A stretch of DNA of 64,000 nt from Nematostella vectensis (Eukaryota > Cnidaria > Anthozoa > Actiniaria > Edwardsiidae): contig NC_064045.1 of assembly GCF_932526225.1 (NCBI RefSeq), forward strand, positions 9,294,022 through 9,358,021, given 5' to 3'. Below, piece after piece: positions 23,152 through 35,584 of the stretch (positions are counted from its first letter, which is position 1; every line of letters begins with the position of its first letter). A program made the translations under genes and the position numbers. The notes beneath the pieces are model-generated. The model saw only the letters and a program-made list of their open reading frames with translations, did not search any database and was not told where the DNA came from.

Positions 23152-26100
23152 ATGAGCTTAAGGTATCCGGTGCTACTGGCTGTACTTATATCACTAGCCA
23201 GAGGGCTGGCCTTAGAATCGGACAACTCTAACACTATACAGCGCGACGACTACTTCAAACAAGGAATCTTCCACAAGATGAAGAAAGGTAAGTAACAACC
23301 TGGGTAATTTTCACTATGGCGTCTAGCTATTACCACCAAGAAGACCCTGCTGTAGTACGAGGCGCTTTCCCAGGATTGGCTGAGGGGGGGGAGGGGTGGG
23401 GGATGGGGTGCGCAGCCATTAGGTGTCATATGGAAAAAAAATGTGAGAAGAATCCTTAATAGAAATGACCCAAATTTTGGCCTCCAAAGGGGGTTGCGCG
23501 CGCCGCCTGTGTACACGCCTGTTATAATGCTTAGTCTTGCTTATCGGGTAAGCGTGTAGTTCAGTAAGTTGTAAGTGGGGTTCGACTTTAGTCTGGTCAT
23601 TGGCTTTATTAAAGAGATAATGGAGTTTTTAGGAAATTTTCAGCTGAGGTAGGGGCTGTGGCGCAAGCTGAGATTTTTTAAATTGTTTTCAAGTTAATAT
23701 CAATTTAATTTGTTAACTAAAACGTCATGACTTCATTATTACTCATTTTCGTTCAAGGCTGAAAAAGAATTTCTCTATGTGTAAAACGAGAAGTTGTGTC
23801 AGTTAAGAGTTCGAGCACTTTCTAGAAATTATTCTAAAAAGTTTAAGAAGAAAAAAATTCGAAAGACACTTTATTTTACTTATTTATAAAAGTATATATC
23901 GAATTATTTCAATAGCTTAGAGATAATAAATCATAAACTCGTCTAACATATCATTAAAATGTGATATCATTAAAATTTCAACACAAAATCTCGGTCTATA
24001 AACAAGACTGACACCAATATCTTGATGTAATATAAAAATACATAACAAGCTAAATGACAACGATTTGCGTACAGGAGGCGTACTGATTAACGCTACCATC
24101 GCAACAGTCCTTGTGTCATCACCGATAGACTGCACATTTGAATGCATAGAGACTGACAGCTGTCAATCATTTAACTTTCAAGAAGAAGAAAAAGAGACGG
24201 AATTACATCAGTGTGAGCTACTGAACAAAACAGCCAAATCGACAGTATCGGGAGACTTCCTGTGTAAACCCGGCTTTGCTTTTTATGGGACTGGTGACAA
24301 GGTAGTTATATATGGTTTTTGTTAAAATATGATCTTTGTAGATGCCCTTAACAAATATCACATTTCAGGACCGGGGCCTGAGAGGATAAAGCGGTTTCGA
24401 CTTGATTTTTTAGGCCTGAACATATAATACACGGTGATTTCGTTATTAGAAAAATGCATACCATATTTGGAAATCCACTCCAATCATTTTTTTCGCTTTT
24501 TCGTTGCCCTAGAGCTCGTATACGTTGAGAAATTATATATACGTGAACTATTGGCCGCCATTTTGACTGGGAATGAGAACGGGATTTTATGTCAAAAGCT
24601 TCCGGGAAGAAGACATGAGCAACCAACCCCCCACCCCAACCCCTCTTTCATGATCCTGTTTACACACCAATAGGTGGCTTCTATCTGCGAAAGGTCTCCC
24701 TGTGGTGGAGACGACATCTGCCTACCGTTGGCCAATACGTGCCTTAATTACACCTGCGTAGGTAAGCCATGAGTCAAGTTTCAAAAATTACTTGTCGAAG
24801 TGTGATCAGCTGAGTCCGGGAAAACATCCTACCATCCCCTCCCCTCTAGAGGCCCATTCCCATGTGTTTGTTTGGGGATGTTGGATCATTTCTTGGATCA
24901 AACATTTAGATCTATAGTGCTTTTCTCAGGGTAAATGTTTTCTTGGATCAAACATTTAAATCTCTAGTGCTTTTCTAGGGGTGAATGTTTTCTTTGATCA
25001 AACATTTTAATTTTGAGTGCTTTTCTAGGGGTGAATGTTTTCTTTGATCAAACATTTAGATCTCTAGTGCTTTTCTGGGGGTGAATGTTTTCTTGGATCA
25101 AACATTTAGATCTCTAGTGCTTTTCTTAGGGTGAATGTTTTCTTGGATCAAACATTTAGATCTCTAGTGCTTTTCTGGGGGTGAATGTTTTTTTTTTGGA
25201 TCAAACATCCCTAGTGCTTTTCTGGGGGTGAATGTTTTCTTGGATCAGACATTTAGATCTCTAGTGCTTCTCTTGGGGTGAATATTTTCCTGGAACAAGC
25301 ATTTAGACCCCTAGTGGTTTTCTTGGGGTAAATGTTTGGATCAAACATTTTTCTTAAATATTTTAAAAATGTTTAAAAGAGCTTTTGCATTGTCTGCAGA
25401 ATGGGCTGAGTTTAACTCGTCGTTGTTCAAGTACAATTCCACGCCATCGACCTGGCTTGAAGCCAAGACCGCCTGTAATTCACACGGAGGTCACCTGGTG
25501 TCTATTGCGAGCGAGCAAGAGAATAACTTTCTGTACGAAAAAATACTCAAGTTTCGCTGCGCAGACTGTAAGTTTCTTGGAGCTATATAAAACACGGGCA
25601 AACAAAATGGCTTTTGTAGTATGATGATGATGGTAAATGCGATAGAAATAACAATATTATAATGTTGATTATGATAATTATGGTGATGATGATAATGGTG
25701 ATGATGATAATAATGGTGATGATAATAATGGTGATGACGATGATGATGATGACGACGATGACGAGGCGACAACGACGGCAACGATGATAATGGTGACGTC
25801 CCACCACTGTTAATAATTGCATATTTTTACGTGCGGTATTTCTATGTTTCCAACAACAACAACTATATTGACAACGACGAATGATGATGATACTAATTGG
25901 ATGATTATGATAATATATGTGACGGATTGAACAGTTTTAGCATCAGTATTAGTTGCGTGACATGTTCTTGTGAAACTAAGCCCCGTGCAAACTATGCGCC
26001 AGCATCGCTTGCCAGACGTTGGCCCATAATGTAGGCGCAGTTTGAACACCGTGCTGGGAGGTGCTGGCGGGAGCTGGCGAGTGTTGGCGAAATTCTGATT

Positions 26101-27604
26101 GAGTTCAGCTTTGCTGACGCAGTTTGCACACGAACCCATCAAAGCTGGGCTAATTTGGATCGTTTCAATGGCGAAAAATAGCTCGCGTTCAAATAATGCT
26201 GTCTTTTCAAAGTAAATAAACGTTACCGCATCTAAAAAGAAAACATCGAAATTTTTGTCGCGAAACCTATATTTGACTGAAATTTATCATGCAGAACACA
26301 ATCTCGTGTGCTACTTTCTATCAGATTAAATTCATTGTTTTTTATCGTCCTCTTGTCGTAAAAATGGTGACTGGGTTGCCTTTTGAAAATACAAGTACAA
26401 TATTGTAGTCTTGGGTTGCCTTTGGTCGTTCATGCATCAAACGGCGCTAAGCAAGCGTAGACCTATTAATTAACATGCTGTCGGGTGCTGGCGCAGTTTG
26501 CACAGGGCTTTATTGTTATGTAAATCAGGGGGGGCTTGTTCAAGTGTGAGAGAGCGGAGTTGGAGCGTTAAAAAAGTCATGTTTTTATGCATGAGCATTT
26601 ACAACGGGATTTTGCTTGTAAAACATGTCGTGTCATAGCCGTATCAGGCCTCGAATTATTTGTGGGGGGTAAGGATGGAGCACGATACATAAACATTAAG
26701 AAAATATTGGGGTGAGGGGGGTGGTACAGCCACCCACCCATTGCTTATTTCCTTATAATTTTCGACTATGTGGGGGCGGGGGTGGGGGTACGTGCCCCCA
26801 GTGCCCCACCACTGCTACGGCCCTGCGAGTAAACGTTAGGTTGAAAAAGGAGATATTAAGGAGTAGTGGGCCGAGCGGAAGGGGGGAGTTCGAGTCGTGA
26901 CATATGATGATAATTGAAATGATGATGATGACGACGAGGGTGATTAATTAAATGGTGTTTATGGCGATGGTGATGGTGTATGAAGCCCGCAAGAATTAAC
27001 ATACTGCTTTTATTAATAGGTTTCTCTCCAGATCGACTAACAGCAAAGTGGGAACTCGATGGGACAGACAGTGGTATCACGTAAGCGAATCCTTGTCAGC
27101 CATAACAACACTTGTCAATCAAAGGACACTCGATCAAAAAGGCTAAAAGGAAATCACCTTCCGTCTTCTCTAGGTTCACCCTATTCCCAAGGGTTGTAGA
27201 TTGTGTCCTCTGAAGGGGAGAACGATTCTGGTCGTAGGTGGTCTTGTGTCTCGATTCCTATTAGCCCCGCCGCCAACTTCAAATTGAATGCCATTTTGAT
27301 TTTTAGCAGGAAACAGGGAAAGGTTATAATCATCACTATATAATCATTTAGGCCTAGATTATACGGCGTGCCGCACGTCGCACTATTCCGGCTCGGCTAA
27401 GGTTCGACCATAGAGCGGCACGATAATGCGACTCTGGCACGCCGTTTAATCTAAGCCTTATTCAACTAAAGTACCAGTTCGCATCATGATCATCATCATT
27501 ATCGTAATCATCATCATCATCATTATTGAATCTTCATCATCATCATCATTATTGAATCTTCATCATCATCATCATTATCGTAATCATCATCATCATCATT
27601 ATTG

Positions 27605-27635
<31 letters not shown>

Positions 27636-27687
27636 GTAATCATCATCATCATCATTATTGAATCTTCATCATCATCATCATTATCGT

Positions 27688-27720
<33 letters not shown>

Positions 27721-30700
27721 TATCGTAATCATCATCATCATCATCATTATCGTAATCATCATCATCATCATCATTATTGAATCTTCATCATCATCATCAT
27801 TATTGAATCTTCATCATCATCATCATTATTGAATCTTCATCATCATCATCATTATTGAATCTTCATCATCATCATCATCATTATCGTGTTGTCATATTTT
27901 GACACACCTAACTTTTCTCTTTTCCATTAGTACGTACGGTAATGCAAGATACCAGGTAGTAGATGGCAAGACGGCCTTGTACCTGGACGGAACAAGTGGT
28001 TCTTATGCCACAATTCCAGACGTCGATTTTCGGAAGACCAGATTCACCATCAGCCTGTGGATGAGGCCGATGACACCCATGCCAACTTGCGCCCATTTTC
28101 TTGCTGATTGGTCGAATCCCTTTCAGTTCCGTTTCACACTTCATGAAAATGGGAATATAGGTCTGCAAATTCGAAACACAGCTGGACAAGATATGCTTTA
28201 CATGTCTTCAAAGTAAGCAACATAAAAACGGAAATATGTCCATGGAAATAATTCCATCACGACCCGCATTTCCCTGAAATTATAAACCCACCTGAAAACG
28301 TCTTGAAACTAGAACCTTAAGTTTCAACCTCTATCCATCTCCACGAACTACATAAGTGAAAATAGGCTGTTTAACATTTGATTCAACCAACACACACACA
28401 CGCACACACACAAGTTATTTTGTTTTCCTGGGAAGTAATGTTCCTAATTGGGTAAACCAATCGTTAAAGAAAAGGATCCTTTTTTTTCCTGTTTTCTTCC
28501 TGTCAAGGAAAAGTTTTACACAGGAAGCTCGCATTAAACAAAAGCAAACATAATTTTTTTTTCTCTTCCTTACGAATTGAGATGCGAAAATTAGTTCATA
28601 AACAAACCGACGCTTAATAGCGAAGCCATCGCGGCCGCAGGCCGCACGCGGGGCTGCATGGGTATAGAAATATGGTAAGCTATGCGACTTGGTTTTGTTG
28701 TCATCGCGCGGTTACCCTGTGGTGTCACAACCAGCCAGTAATCCAGCCGCGCAACTCCCAGGCCCCACTCGGTCTTACTCTTTTACGTTTTTTTTACCGC
28801 CTCACTTTAGTGCTTCAAAGTTCGTATGTTCACAGAAAAAAAAGCAGCTTGAAAATAGTATTTAATAAATAAAATATGCCGATTCAAATGGGCTAAAGTC
28901 TTTGAGGAACCGTTTTGTCTGAAGTACATGCCGATAGTAAAATCTACCCGAGTGTTCGTGAATCCCGCCTGTCGCAGCAGCTAAAAGAGGACTAAGAGAG
29001 TCTGATCCTGAGAAAAGGGCCTTTGGATTGATGTGTGTTTTCAGCTATAAAAATCATTCGCTTGTGTCGACGAGTTCTTTGCTAGCAGAAAGTCAACAAA
29101 ATCGAACACAACCACAGGCGACAAACAGAAAGCGAAAAAAAAAACACTGCCAAGGTGAGTTTTATTTAATATTTTTATCAAAGATCTTTCTATTCGTAAT
29201 AATCCAGAGTTAACGGTGTTAATCCAGTGTTAACGACAACCATATGACGGTTCTCGCTTGCTACTAAAGTCGCGCATCAAACAGACCTCTCCAAAAAGAG
29301 TCCTCTATATCTAAGCTTTCTTTTGCCATTAGGGCTGTTATGGTGTTACGATCCGTAAAGTTCGACAACTGATTTGTTTGTGCGGTATGTAAATTAAGAG
29401 AGCGAGTCGGCTGTCGATGTTTTCTTGTCTTTTCAAAACAAAATGTTAATGGCGACCACAACTTTACTATGACGGCTTTGCGCTTGCTATTTAACTTGCG
29501 CATCAAAAGGCCTCCTAAAAAGAATCTCCTTTATCTCAGACTTTAATTTGCTATTACGATTATCGACTATGACCCGAAAGCAGACTAAGAAAGCGAGAAA
29601 AAACTGTTAAGCTGAAATATAGCTCAAAATTAAAATTAACAAACCAAGCATTTCTCAAAAGAGCGATTTTGCCTTGTGGTTTTCCCGCACTGATAAACGT
29701 TTTTCAAATCCCAGAAAGAAGTTCTTGTCTTCGTGAAGCCAATCATTTCTTCGGATCAACGATCTTGAAAAACGAAAAATCGTTCTCGCCTTCGAGTCTT
29801 CGAGTGTTAATTTCGGCGATGAACGATTTAAAAACAGGAAGAACGATCTTGTCTTCGGAAGAACGATATTGCCTTCGGACAGACGATCTTGACGGGGAAA
29901 CGTTTTTGAAAATCGGATATCGTTTCTCGTAGAAACCTGATATCGTTTTGAATATCGTAAAAGCGTTCTGCATAATCCGTTGTCGTTGTTGTTGTTATTA
30001 TGTAGACGACGATCTGTATTGAGAATATGAAAGTTCTTTTTCTTTTATTGTTGTGCTTTTATAAGGCTCGTTTGTTCGTGTTTTTTTTTTCCATAACCAA
30101 TCGCTCTCAAACTAAAACACCGTAACAGCTTTGACGTCAATATGCAATATCAAAGTCATCTATCCTTGTTTTAATTGGCTAAAATATCATCTACTTGAAT
30201 TCCAATTGGCTTATAATTTTAACTTGCACACAATGATTTTAATTCCACCCAAAATCGCCATGAAAATGTTAAATAAGTTACGTAAATACTTACAAGTTCT
30301 AGTAATTTAAGGCGTATGTTCCTCACGGAACGTGGTCTAATCAAACAATTTGAGCATAAATCCTTTGATATTCTTCGTTCTCTCTATATACTTTATCATT
30401 GACTGCGTCAAGAAGGCTGACAAATATCATCCTGTCATATATTGCTAAATAAGACCTTCATATTCATTTAGTCTTTTCGAAGATACAGCAACTTTTTCAA
30501 CATTATCATAACTACATTTACTTTACATACAAGAGAATTTTCTCATCGAAATTAGAAAAACAAAATGCAACCCCTATTACCTATTTTTTTTTTTGCTTTT
30601 ATGTTGTCTGCATCTTGCACACTTTCTAATGTGTTTATTTATTTTTATTCAAATAGTAAGGTTATAAATGGCATGATGAAAATATTGTTTTGAAAGAAAA

Positions 30701-33700
30701 ATAATTAATTAATTGCTTTCACTTTTATTTAGGTAAAACCAACCAAAACTACCTGAGGGCTATGATTGATTCTAAAGGCTGGAAGGCATGAGAATAGGCA
30801 AATGTGTTAAAGCAAGAGACCATGATATAAGAGAACGAATCCCCGTGGCCCATGATAACGTCCAAGAAAGCTATTTTTAGATTGCGCGAGCTTGTCAATC
30901 ATAGCATCCATACATGGTTCGTCGGACCATATTTGATTATGGACACCACGAGCTAGTACTATTTCACACCAATTTTTTTCCCTCTGCACTTCTTGAATTC
31001 GTCCACTACCTGTTTTTATCCTTTTAGCAACTCTTCAAGGCTCATGCTAACAATGCTACTCATGGGGTGGTGTCCTGTTATCTGTTAAGTTATCTAATGT
31101 TCAGTTATCTAAATGTTATATAAATAATTAAACGGGAAGACGTCGGGGAGACGGTGAATTTGAAGTTCATTCAAGATGCATCGTGCAGACTCCAAAAAAG
31201 CTATTTTTCCCTGCAATTCGGTGAGATAGAATACCTAGCATTCTCAGAGTCTATGCTATGTATTTTAATGCAAGAAGGCCTTTAATTTTTTTTGATTTAT
31301 AACATTTTTAGATGTTCAGAAATCATGTCACTCAAGAAACCCTTGTCATTGGAATAAGATTTACTTCATTATAAAAATTTGAAATCTTTTATTTGTAATA
31401 TCGGTATGAATATAATGGTATTAAGTTCTGGATGTATCTTTTTCATTAAAAGGGAATTGGAAGAGATTTGTGTTTTGTAAACACAGATTTATGATTGATT
31501 GTTGTGTTATAATTTGCGAATCAGCAGTGAAAACTTTTACTGGGAAAGTTGATCCCAGAGCCTAAAATCACGCACTTTATGCATTTCAATGTCCCAGAAA
31601 CGGTTGATTGGCAACAGCGTACTCTATGGAAGATCATTTTTACAGCGTTCGTAAAAAAAAGAAGGTATTTTCGGTCAAAAAGATTTCCAAAATATCCTTT
31701 GCCGGATTACATTGCTCAAGATGTGAGCGCGCGTAAGACTCATGTTGCTAGGAAACGTGAGCGCTAACCAATCAGAGACGTATCTAAAAATAACTGCTTG
31801 TTCTAAAAATAGTTTTTACGGACGTCATCGTTGGAACATACCCTAATACGGGGGATTCGTTCTCTTACATCATTGTCTCTTGCTTAAAGATAATATAATA
31901 GGGGATTTCTTACTTTGATACAACATTATAAGTATAATAGTTTTTTTAGAGCAAGATACTTGCTCTCAATAATAAATCTGCAAAGAAAACATTTTTCTAT
32001 CAACCTAAAGATAATGAGGAAAGGGGAAATGTTAAAAGAGTTTTGTTGCATTACTGTTAATTTGTTTTATCAAAGATGTAGTTTCATTTTTTCCTCTTTT
32101 CTCTCTGTTTTTTTTTTACGCAATTAATATTATTTGCTGTTTCCCCTCTGCACCCTGAATAAATTAAAATAGGTTAAGTTTGAAATTAGACAATTTATGA
32201 CTTTCAGTAATATCAAGGATTTTTTTAGAATTTGCTTCCCAAGTCAATTTGTTCTCCTCCGCTATTGCATTTAATTTTGGAGTAGCATTAGCATGTGTGG
32301 ATCCAGGGTTTCTAAAAAACAGCAGGCCACCTTGTTAGAGGGTGGGTACACCAATATGTAATGCATGACTGTTATATACTTTGTGATGGAGTATTACCAG
32401 TTGTGATAGACATAATTTCCGTATGGCACCTGAAATGTATAACTAATCATTCTATCTTTGGAATGCTGTTTCGTCCAGTACTTGTTTCTTTGCAAGGGCA
32501 AAGCTGGTAAGAATGTAGCTTTGATACAAGTGTACAATAATGAAACTTCTATAAAGGGAAGGGGTTTTATTAGAGCAAGGTACTTAAATTATATAAAGAT
32601 AACAACAAGCTTGTGCTTTTTCAATAATAAATTTTTAAAGAAAACAGTTTTACATCAAACCTAAAGGTAATAGGAAAGGGAAAAATACTATGAAAGTGCT
32701 TAGTCAAGTTATTATTGCATTATTGTTTTTAGAATAGAGTCGCATTTTTTTTTAAATAGAGTAACATTTCTCCCTTTTTCCGCTCCCCATTGACTTTTTG
32801 TTTATTTGTATATTTATTCCTCTCTACCCCCAACATAGGTCAATGCACATGGTTTGGTTTTTACGCACGTCATCGTTGGAACATACCCTAATACGGGGGA
32901 TTCGTTCTCTTACATCATGGTCTCTTGCTTAAAGATAATATAATAGGGGATTTCTAACTTTGATACAACATTATAAGTATAATAGTTTTTTTAGAGCAAG
33001 ATACTTGCTCTCAATAATAAATCTGCAAAGAAAACATTTTTCTATCAACCTAAAGATAATGAGGAAAGGGGAAATTTGCAGAAAATAACAGAAAATAATT
33101 GAAAAATCTGTTAAAAATTTAGAAAAATACTAAAACTACCAACGACCTAATCCAAACATGTACAATTATATAATTCATATTAATCAAGTTTGATTTTTTG
33201 CTGCCCGGCTTAATTTTGTTTTGTTTTTTAGACATTTTCTGTTCGAGTTGAAAAATACCGAAAAATCGCTAATTATATTCGAGAAATCCATTTTCCCCTC
33301 TCAAGCCAAAAATATTTATTCGATTCGTTTCCAACTTTTACAGAATGCTAAGGTCATCAAGGGCTATCTCCTGGCAAAAGATTGTATTTTTGTTCTGAAC
33401 AAAAAATTTCTTCGTCTAAGACACCTGAACTTTGACATGCTTTTTCACACCAAGGTTAAGTATTTGTTAACTTTCATACTGCATATAAAATATTATTAAA
33501 TGAATGCTTGTTTGATCCATTTGGAGGGGCCAATAAAATTCATAATTACATGGTAGTAAAAAATGACATATTTTTAATCTCATTAAAAAAAAACATTCTA
33601 AAGACACCTAGATCCCCCTAAAACTACCATTATCAGTCAACACAAAAAGGTATTTCAATACCTTTTAAAAATGCTGGCTCCGCCTTTAGGCAGTGCCTAA

Positions 33701-34818
33701 ATCTATATATTACGTTTACTTTGAGTATTTTAATAAATAAAGTCTGAGGTGCGATGAAGAGATTCATAAAATACTAGAGTCCATCAGTAAATTTCTGTCT
33801 CCCTGAAGATAAAAGACTAAAAAATATAAATCATAGAAAACCAGTCACCACAAATATATATATTTTTGGCATATTTATTTTATGTAGCAGCCATATATAA
33901 AGTAGATATATGTAATAGCTTTATTTCTTTTAGAAAGCTTTGAGGTTCTATATATAAGAACTTCTTCTCCATGTAAAGAAGAAATATTTAAAGACATAGT
34001 TTACAATGCGTCTCAATCAAACATTCCTAGAGAAATCCATTCATATATGTCCCACTAACCCTGCACTTGGGCAATCTCTGTGGCCTGACTGACCCTTTTA
34101 AACTTCTGCACTTTGAAAATGTGTAAGAGAGAACAATCTGAAATGTCACATTTCTTTTTTTATCTTTCAGCCGTGGTCTGAATTTAAACACTTGGAACCA
34201 CGTAATCATAACTTGGAAGAGAGAAGAAAAAATGATGAAAATCTTCATTAATGGAACTGAGGCCGGCAGCCAAGCTAGCACCCTGTCAAACGTGGACTTC
34301 ATGTATAACACCCACTCCGTGTACGACATAGGCCTGAAGAGAGATTCTATGAACTGTTATATGCACGCTCATGTGGCTAGCTTGATGATCATCCATCGGT
34401 TTTTCCTTACCAACGAAACGACGTGGCTTTTTCACTCGGGTAAAATGAAATATAAAATATAGTGACAAACTCAATTACCTGTCTGTTCTACTTTCTGTCC
34501 CGTTCGTCTGTTGGTCTGTCCACTTGCCTGCCGTTGCGTCTGCCGTAGTTACTACAAACACTTACATTCCATAAATTATTTTCAGGTGCAGACTACAAGA
34601 AAATCCACGGGGCTTGGATCGGTCTAAATGACAGAGAAGTCGAGGGTACGATGGTATGGAGTGACGGTACACCGCTGACTTACAGCGTGCTCGACAATAA
34701 CGATAATTCTTATCACCATGGTTGCACAACCCTAGGAAGCCAGGGGGGTTCAATGAATTGGCTGCTAAATCATTGCATGATAAAGATGCCTTTTATTTGC
34801 GAGAAGCCCATGAATTGA
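23152..34818 (+). CDS. Secreted PAN / C-type lectin protein with a LamG domain nested in the lectin fold
   Basis: Eight coding exons: 23152-23287, 24075-24301, 24674-24761, 25400-25567, 27020-27080, 27931-28212, 34171-34439, 34586-34818. All have GT-AG borders, phases match, and the total is 487 residues. Residues 1-19 form a signal peptide (LLAVLISLARG). PAN/apple domain about 46-121 with Cys 65, 69, 75, 92, 109. Cys-rich, EGF-like linker 122-150 (CERSPCGGDDIC). Lectin first half 151-206: WLEAKTAC, GGHLVSI, SEQENNF. LamG/concanavalin-like domain about 208-410: WELDG, YLDGTSGSYATIPD, FTISLWMRP, then NTWNHVIITW, KIFINGTEAG, DIGLK. Lectin second half 411-487: WIGLND, VWSDGTPL, Cys457, Cys474, FICEKP. 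The four canonical lectin cysteines (176, 457, 474, 482) are all present. EPN and WND calcium/sugar motifs are absent, so binding may be calcium-independent. Likely extracellular recognition; the ligand is unknown. Confidence 0.85.
24866..25350. repeat. 50-bp tandem repeat in intron 3, about nine copies
   Basis: Unit 'TTGGATCAAACATTTAGATC' plus 'TCTAGTGCTTTTCTGGGGGT' plus 'GAATGTTTTC'. Copies are 85-98 percent alike by eye. The array ends only about 50 bases before the exon-4 acceptor. Confidence 0.85.
25621..25780. repeat. ATG/ATGGTG microsatellite in intron 4
   Basis: Imperfect GATGATGATAATGGTGATGA repeats. The frames on the minus strand are His- and Ile-rich repeat translation. Confidence 0.8.
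25978..26511. mobile_element. MITE with 'AAGCCCYGTGCAAACT' ends, intron 4
   Basis: Left end 'AAGCCCCGTGCAAACTATGC' continues into GCCAGCA; the right end is the inverse, 'GCGCAGTTTGCACAGGGCTT'. About 530 bp, with 'GCTGGCG' repeats just inside the left end and no transposase. Confidence 0.65.
26645..26830. mobile_element. MITE-like G-run element, copy of 22395-22593
   Basis: Shares 'ACATAAACA..AAGAAAAT', G runs, 'TTTCCTTATAATTTTC' and the 'CTACGGCCCTGC' end with the block at 22395-22593. Confidence 0.45.
27350..27460. mobile_element. Small hairpin MITE, intron 5
   Basis: Ends 'AGGCCTAGATTATACGGCG' and, inverted, 'AGGCTTAGATTAAACGGCG', with matching 'TGCC' and 'CGGCACG' sequence inside. About 110 bp. 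Confidence 0.6.
27484..27890. repeat. CAT microsatellite with a higher-order unit, intron 5
   Basis: (CATCAT)n interrupted by 'TATTGAATCTT' or 'TATCGTAAT', giving a roughly 27-33 base higher-order period. It ends about 40 bases before the exon-6 acceptor. Confidence 0.85.
29235..29600. repeat. Diverged tandem duplication, about 210-bp spacing
   Basis: 'TATGACGG', 'CGCTTGCTA', 'GCGCATCAAA', 'CCAAAAAGA', 'TATCTAAGCTTT' and 'TTTGCCATTA' around 29245-29335 recur in order around 29470-29560. Confidence 0.5.
30806..31888. mobile_element. Candidate non-autonomous DNA element with about 80-bp inverted ends
   Basis: The left end 'TTAAAGCAAGAGACCATGAT' plus 'AAGAGAACGAATCCCC' is the inverse of the right end 'GGGGATTCGTTCTCTTACAT' plus 'GTCTCTTGCTTAA'. 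The arms continue with 'GACGTCC' and 'CTATTTTTAGA'. Both ends sit at TTAA. No transposase is seen. The right arm also lies inside a 219-bp direct repeat that continues past the presumed end, so the true boundary is unsure. Confidence 0.5.
31812..33075. repeat. 219-bp direct repeat with a diverged copy between
   Basis: 31812-32030 and 32857-33075 are the same length and nearly identical ('GTTTTTACGGACGTCATCGT' to 'AATGAGGAAAGGGGAAAT'). A diverged copy of the 3' two-thirds lies at about 32500-32690. Confidence 0.85.
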
Positions 34819-35584
34819 AAGCCAAAAAAAAAAATGCTGTCCAGTTACGAAAGGAATTATCATAATTTTCTATGAAAACATCGGCATTATGTCAAACTCT
34901 GAACTACACCAACTTAAAACACATGCCTATTTCATGGTATGGACAGGCTTAAAGCATCATGGTGAATCTGCCCACGGGCTTAAGGATAGTGTGAGCGAAG
35001 GCTACTTCGGTCCCGACGACAATCCTTTGTATAACGAGCCCTTGTTGTGTGCCTCACTATCCAACGGCCCGTGGCTTCACGAAGGGCGGGGTGGGGGGGG
35101 GGGGGGGGAGCACACTAAACTATGGTAACCAAAAGGTAGATTGGCGTGACACTAAAAGTAAGATACAAGGGCATACAACGTGTCCCCGTTCCCACAGACG
35201 TTAAAATAGGATATTTCGTCGTTTGAATATGTTCTGATGCCGAAAATATAAATTTTAAAAGTTGCTGCTGGGAAAAAAATAATCTGTTCCTTTTTCCCAG
35301 GTGGGACCATTTCTTTTTTATCAGCTAGCATTGGAAAGGATTTTTTCCCTGTTTGCAGTGGTTAGGTATTTTAGCACACGAATTATTGTCCGTATAACCG
35401 ATCGCGGGAAGGGTTTGTTCCCAAGCATCCGCTCTAGTGCCCCCAAAAATATTCAGCACAACTCGTTCGACTTCCCAATTTGCCAGCAGAACCATTTGGG
35501 ACGTCTAAAATCTGCCCAGCCAGCAAATAACGGGCTGCGGAAAAGATCCGTTTTGTTCCCTTGTAAGATCACAGGTAGCCCAGG

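Larger units (their letters stand above)
28213..34170 (+). other. Intron 6 of the lectin/LamG gene, about 6 kb
   Basis: Separates the two halves of the LamG domain. It contains a CA microsatellite (28389-28411), a diverged tandem duplication (29235-29600), and the inverted/direct repeat complex at 30806-33075. The rest shows no coding similarity. A TATAAAAA followed by a splice donor at 29045-29158 is discussed in the findings. Confidence 0.7.

Noticed and set aside
25491-25822. His/Ile-rich frames
   Set aside because: Translation of the ATG-type microsatellite in intron 4 of the lectin gene.
27484-27890. CRISPR-like regular spacing of CAT blocks
   Set aside because: Spacing comes from a microsatellite with higher-order units in an animal intron; no unique spacers.
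34889-35128. 79-codon frame after the lectin gene stop
   Set aside because: Lies in the probable 3' UTR, ends in a G-run translated as poly-Gly, and has no domain similarity.
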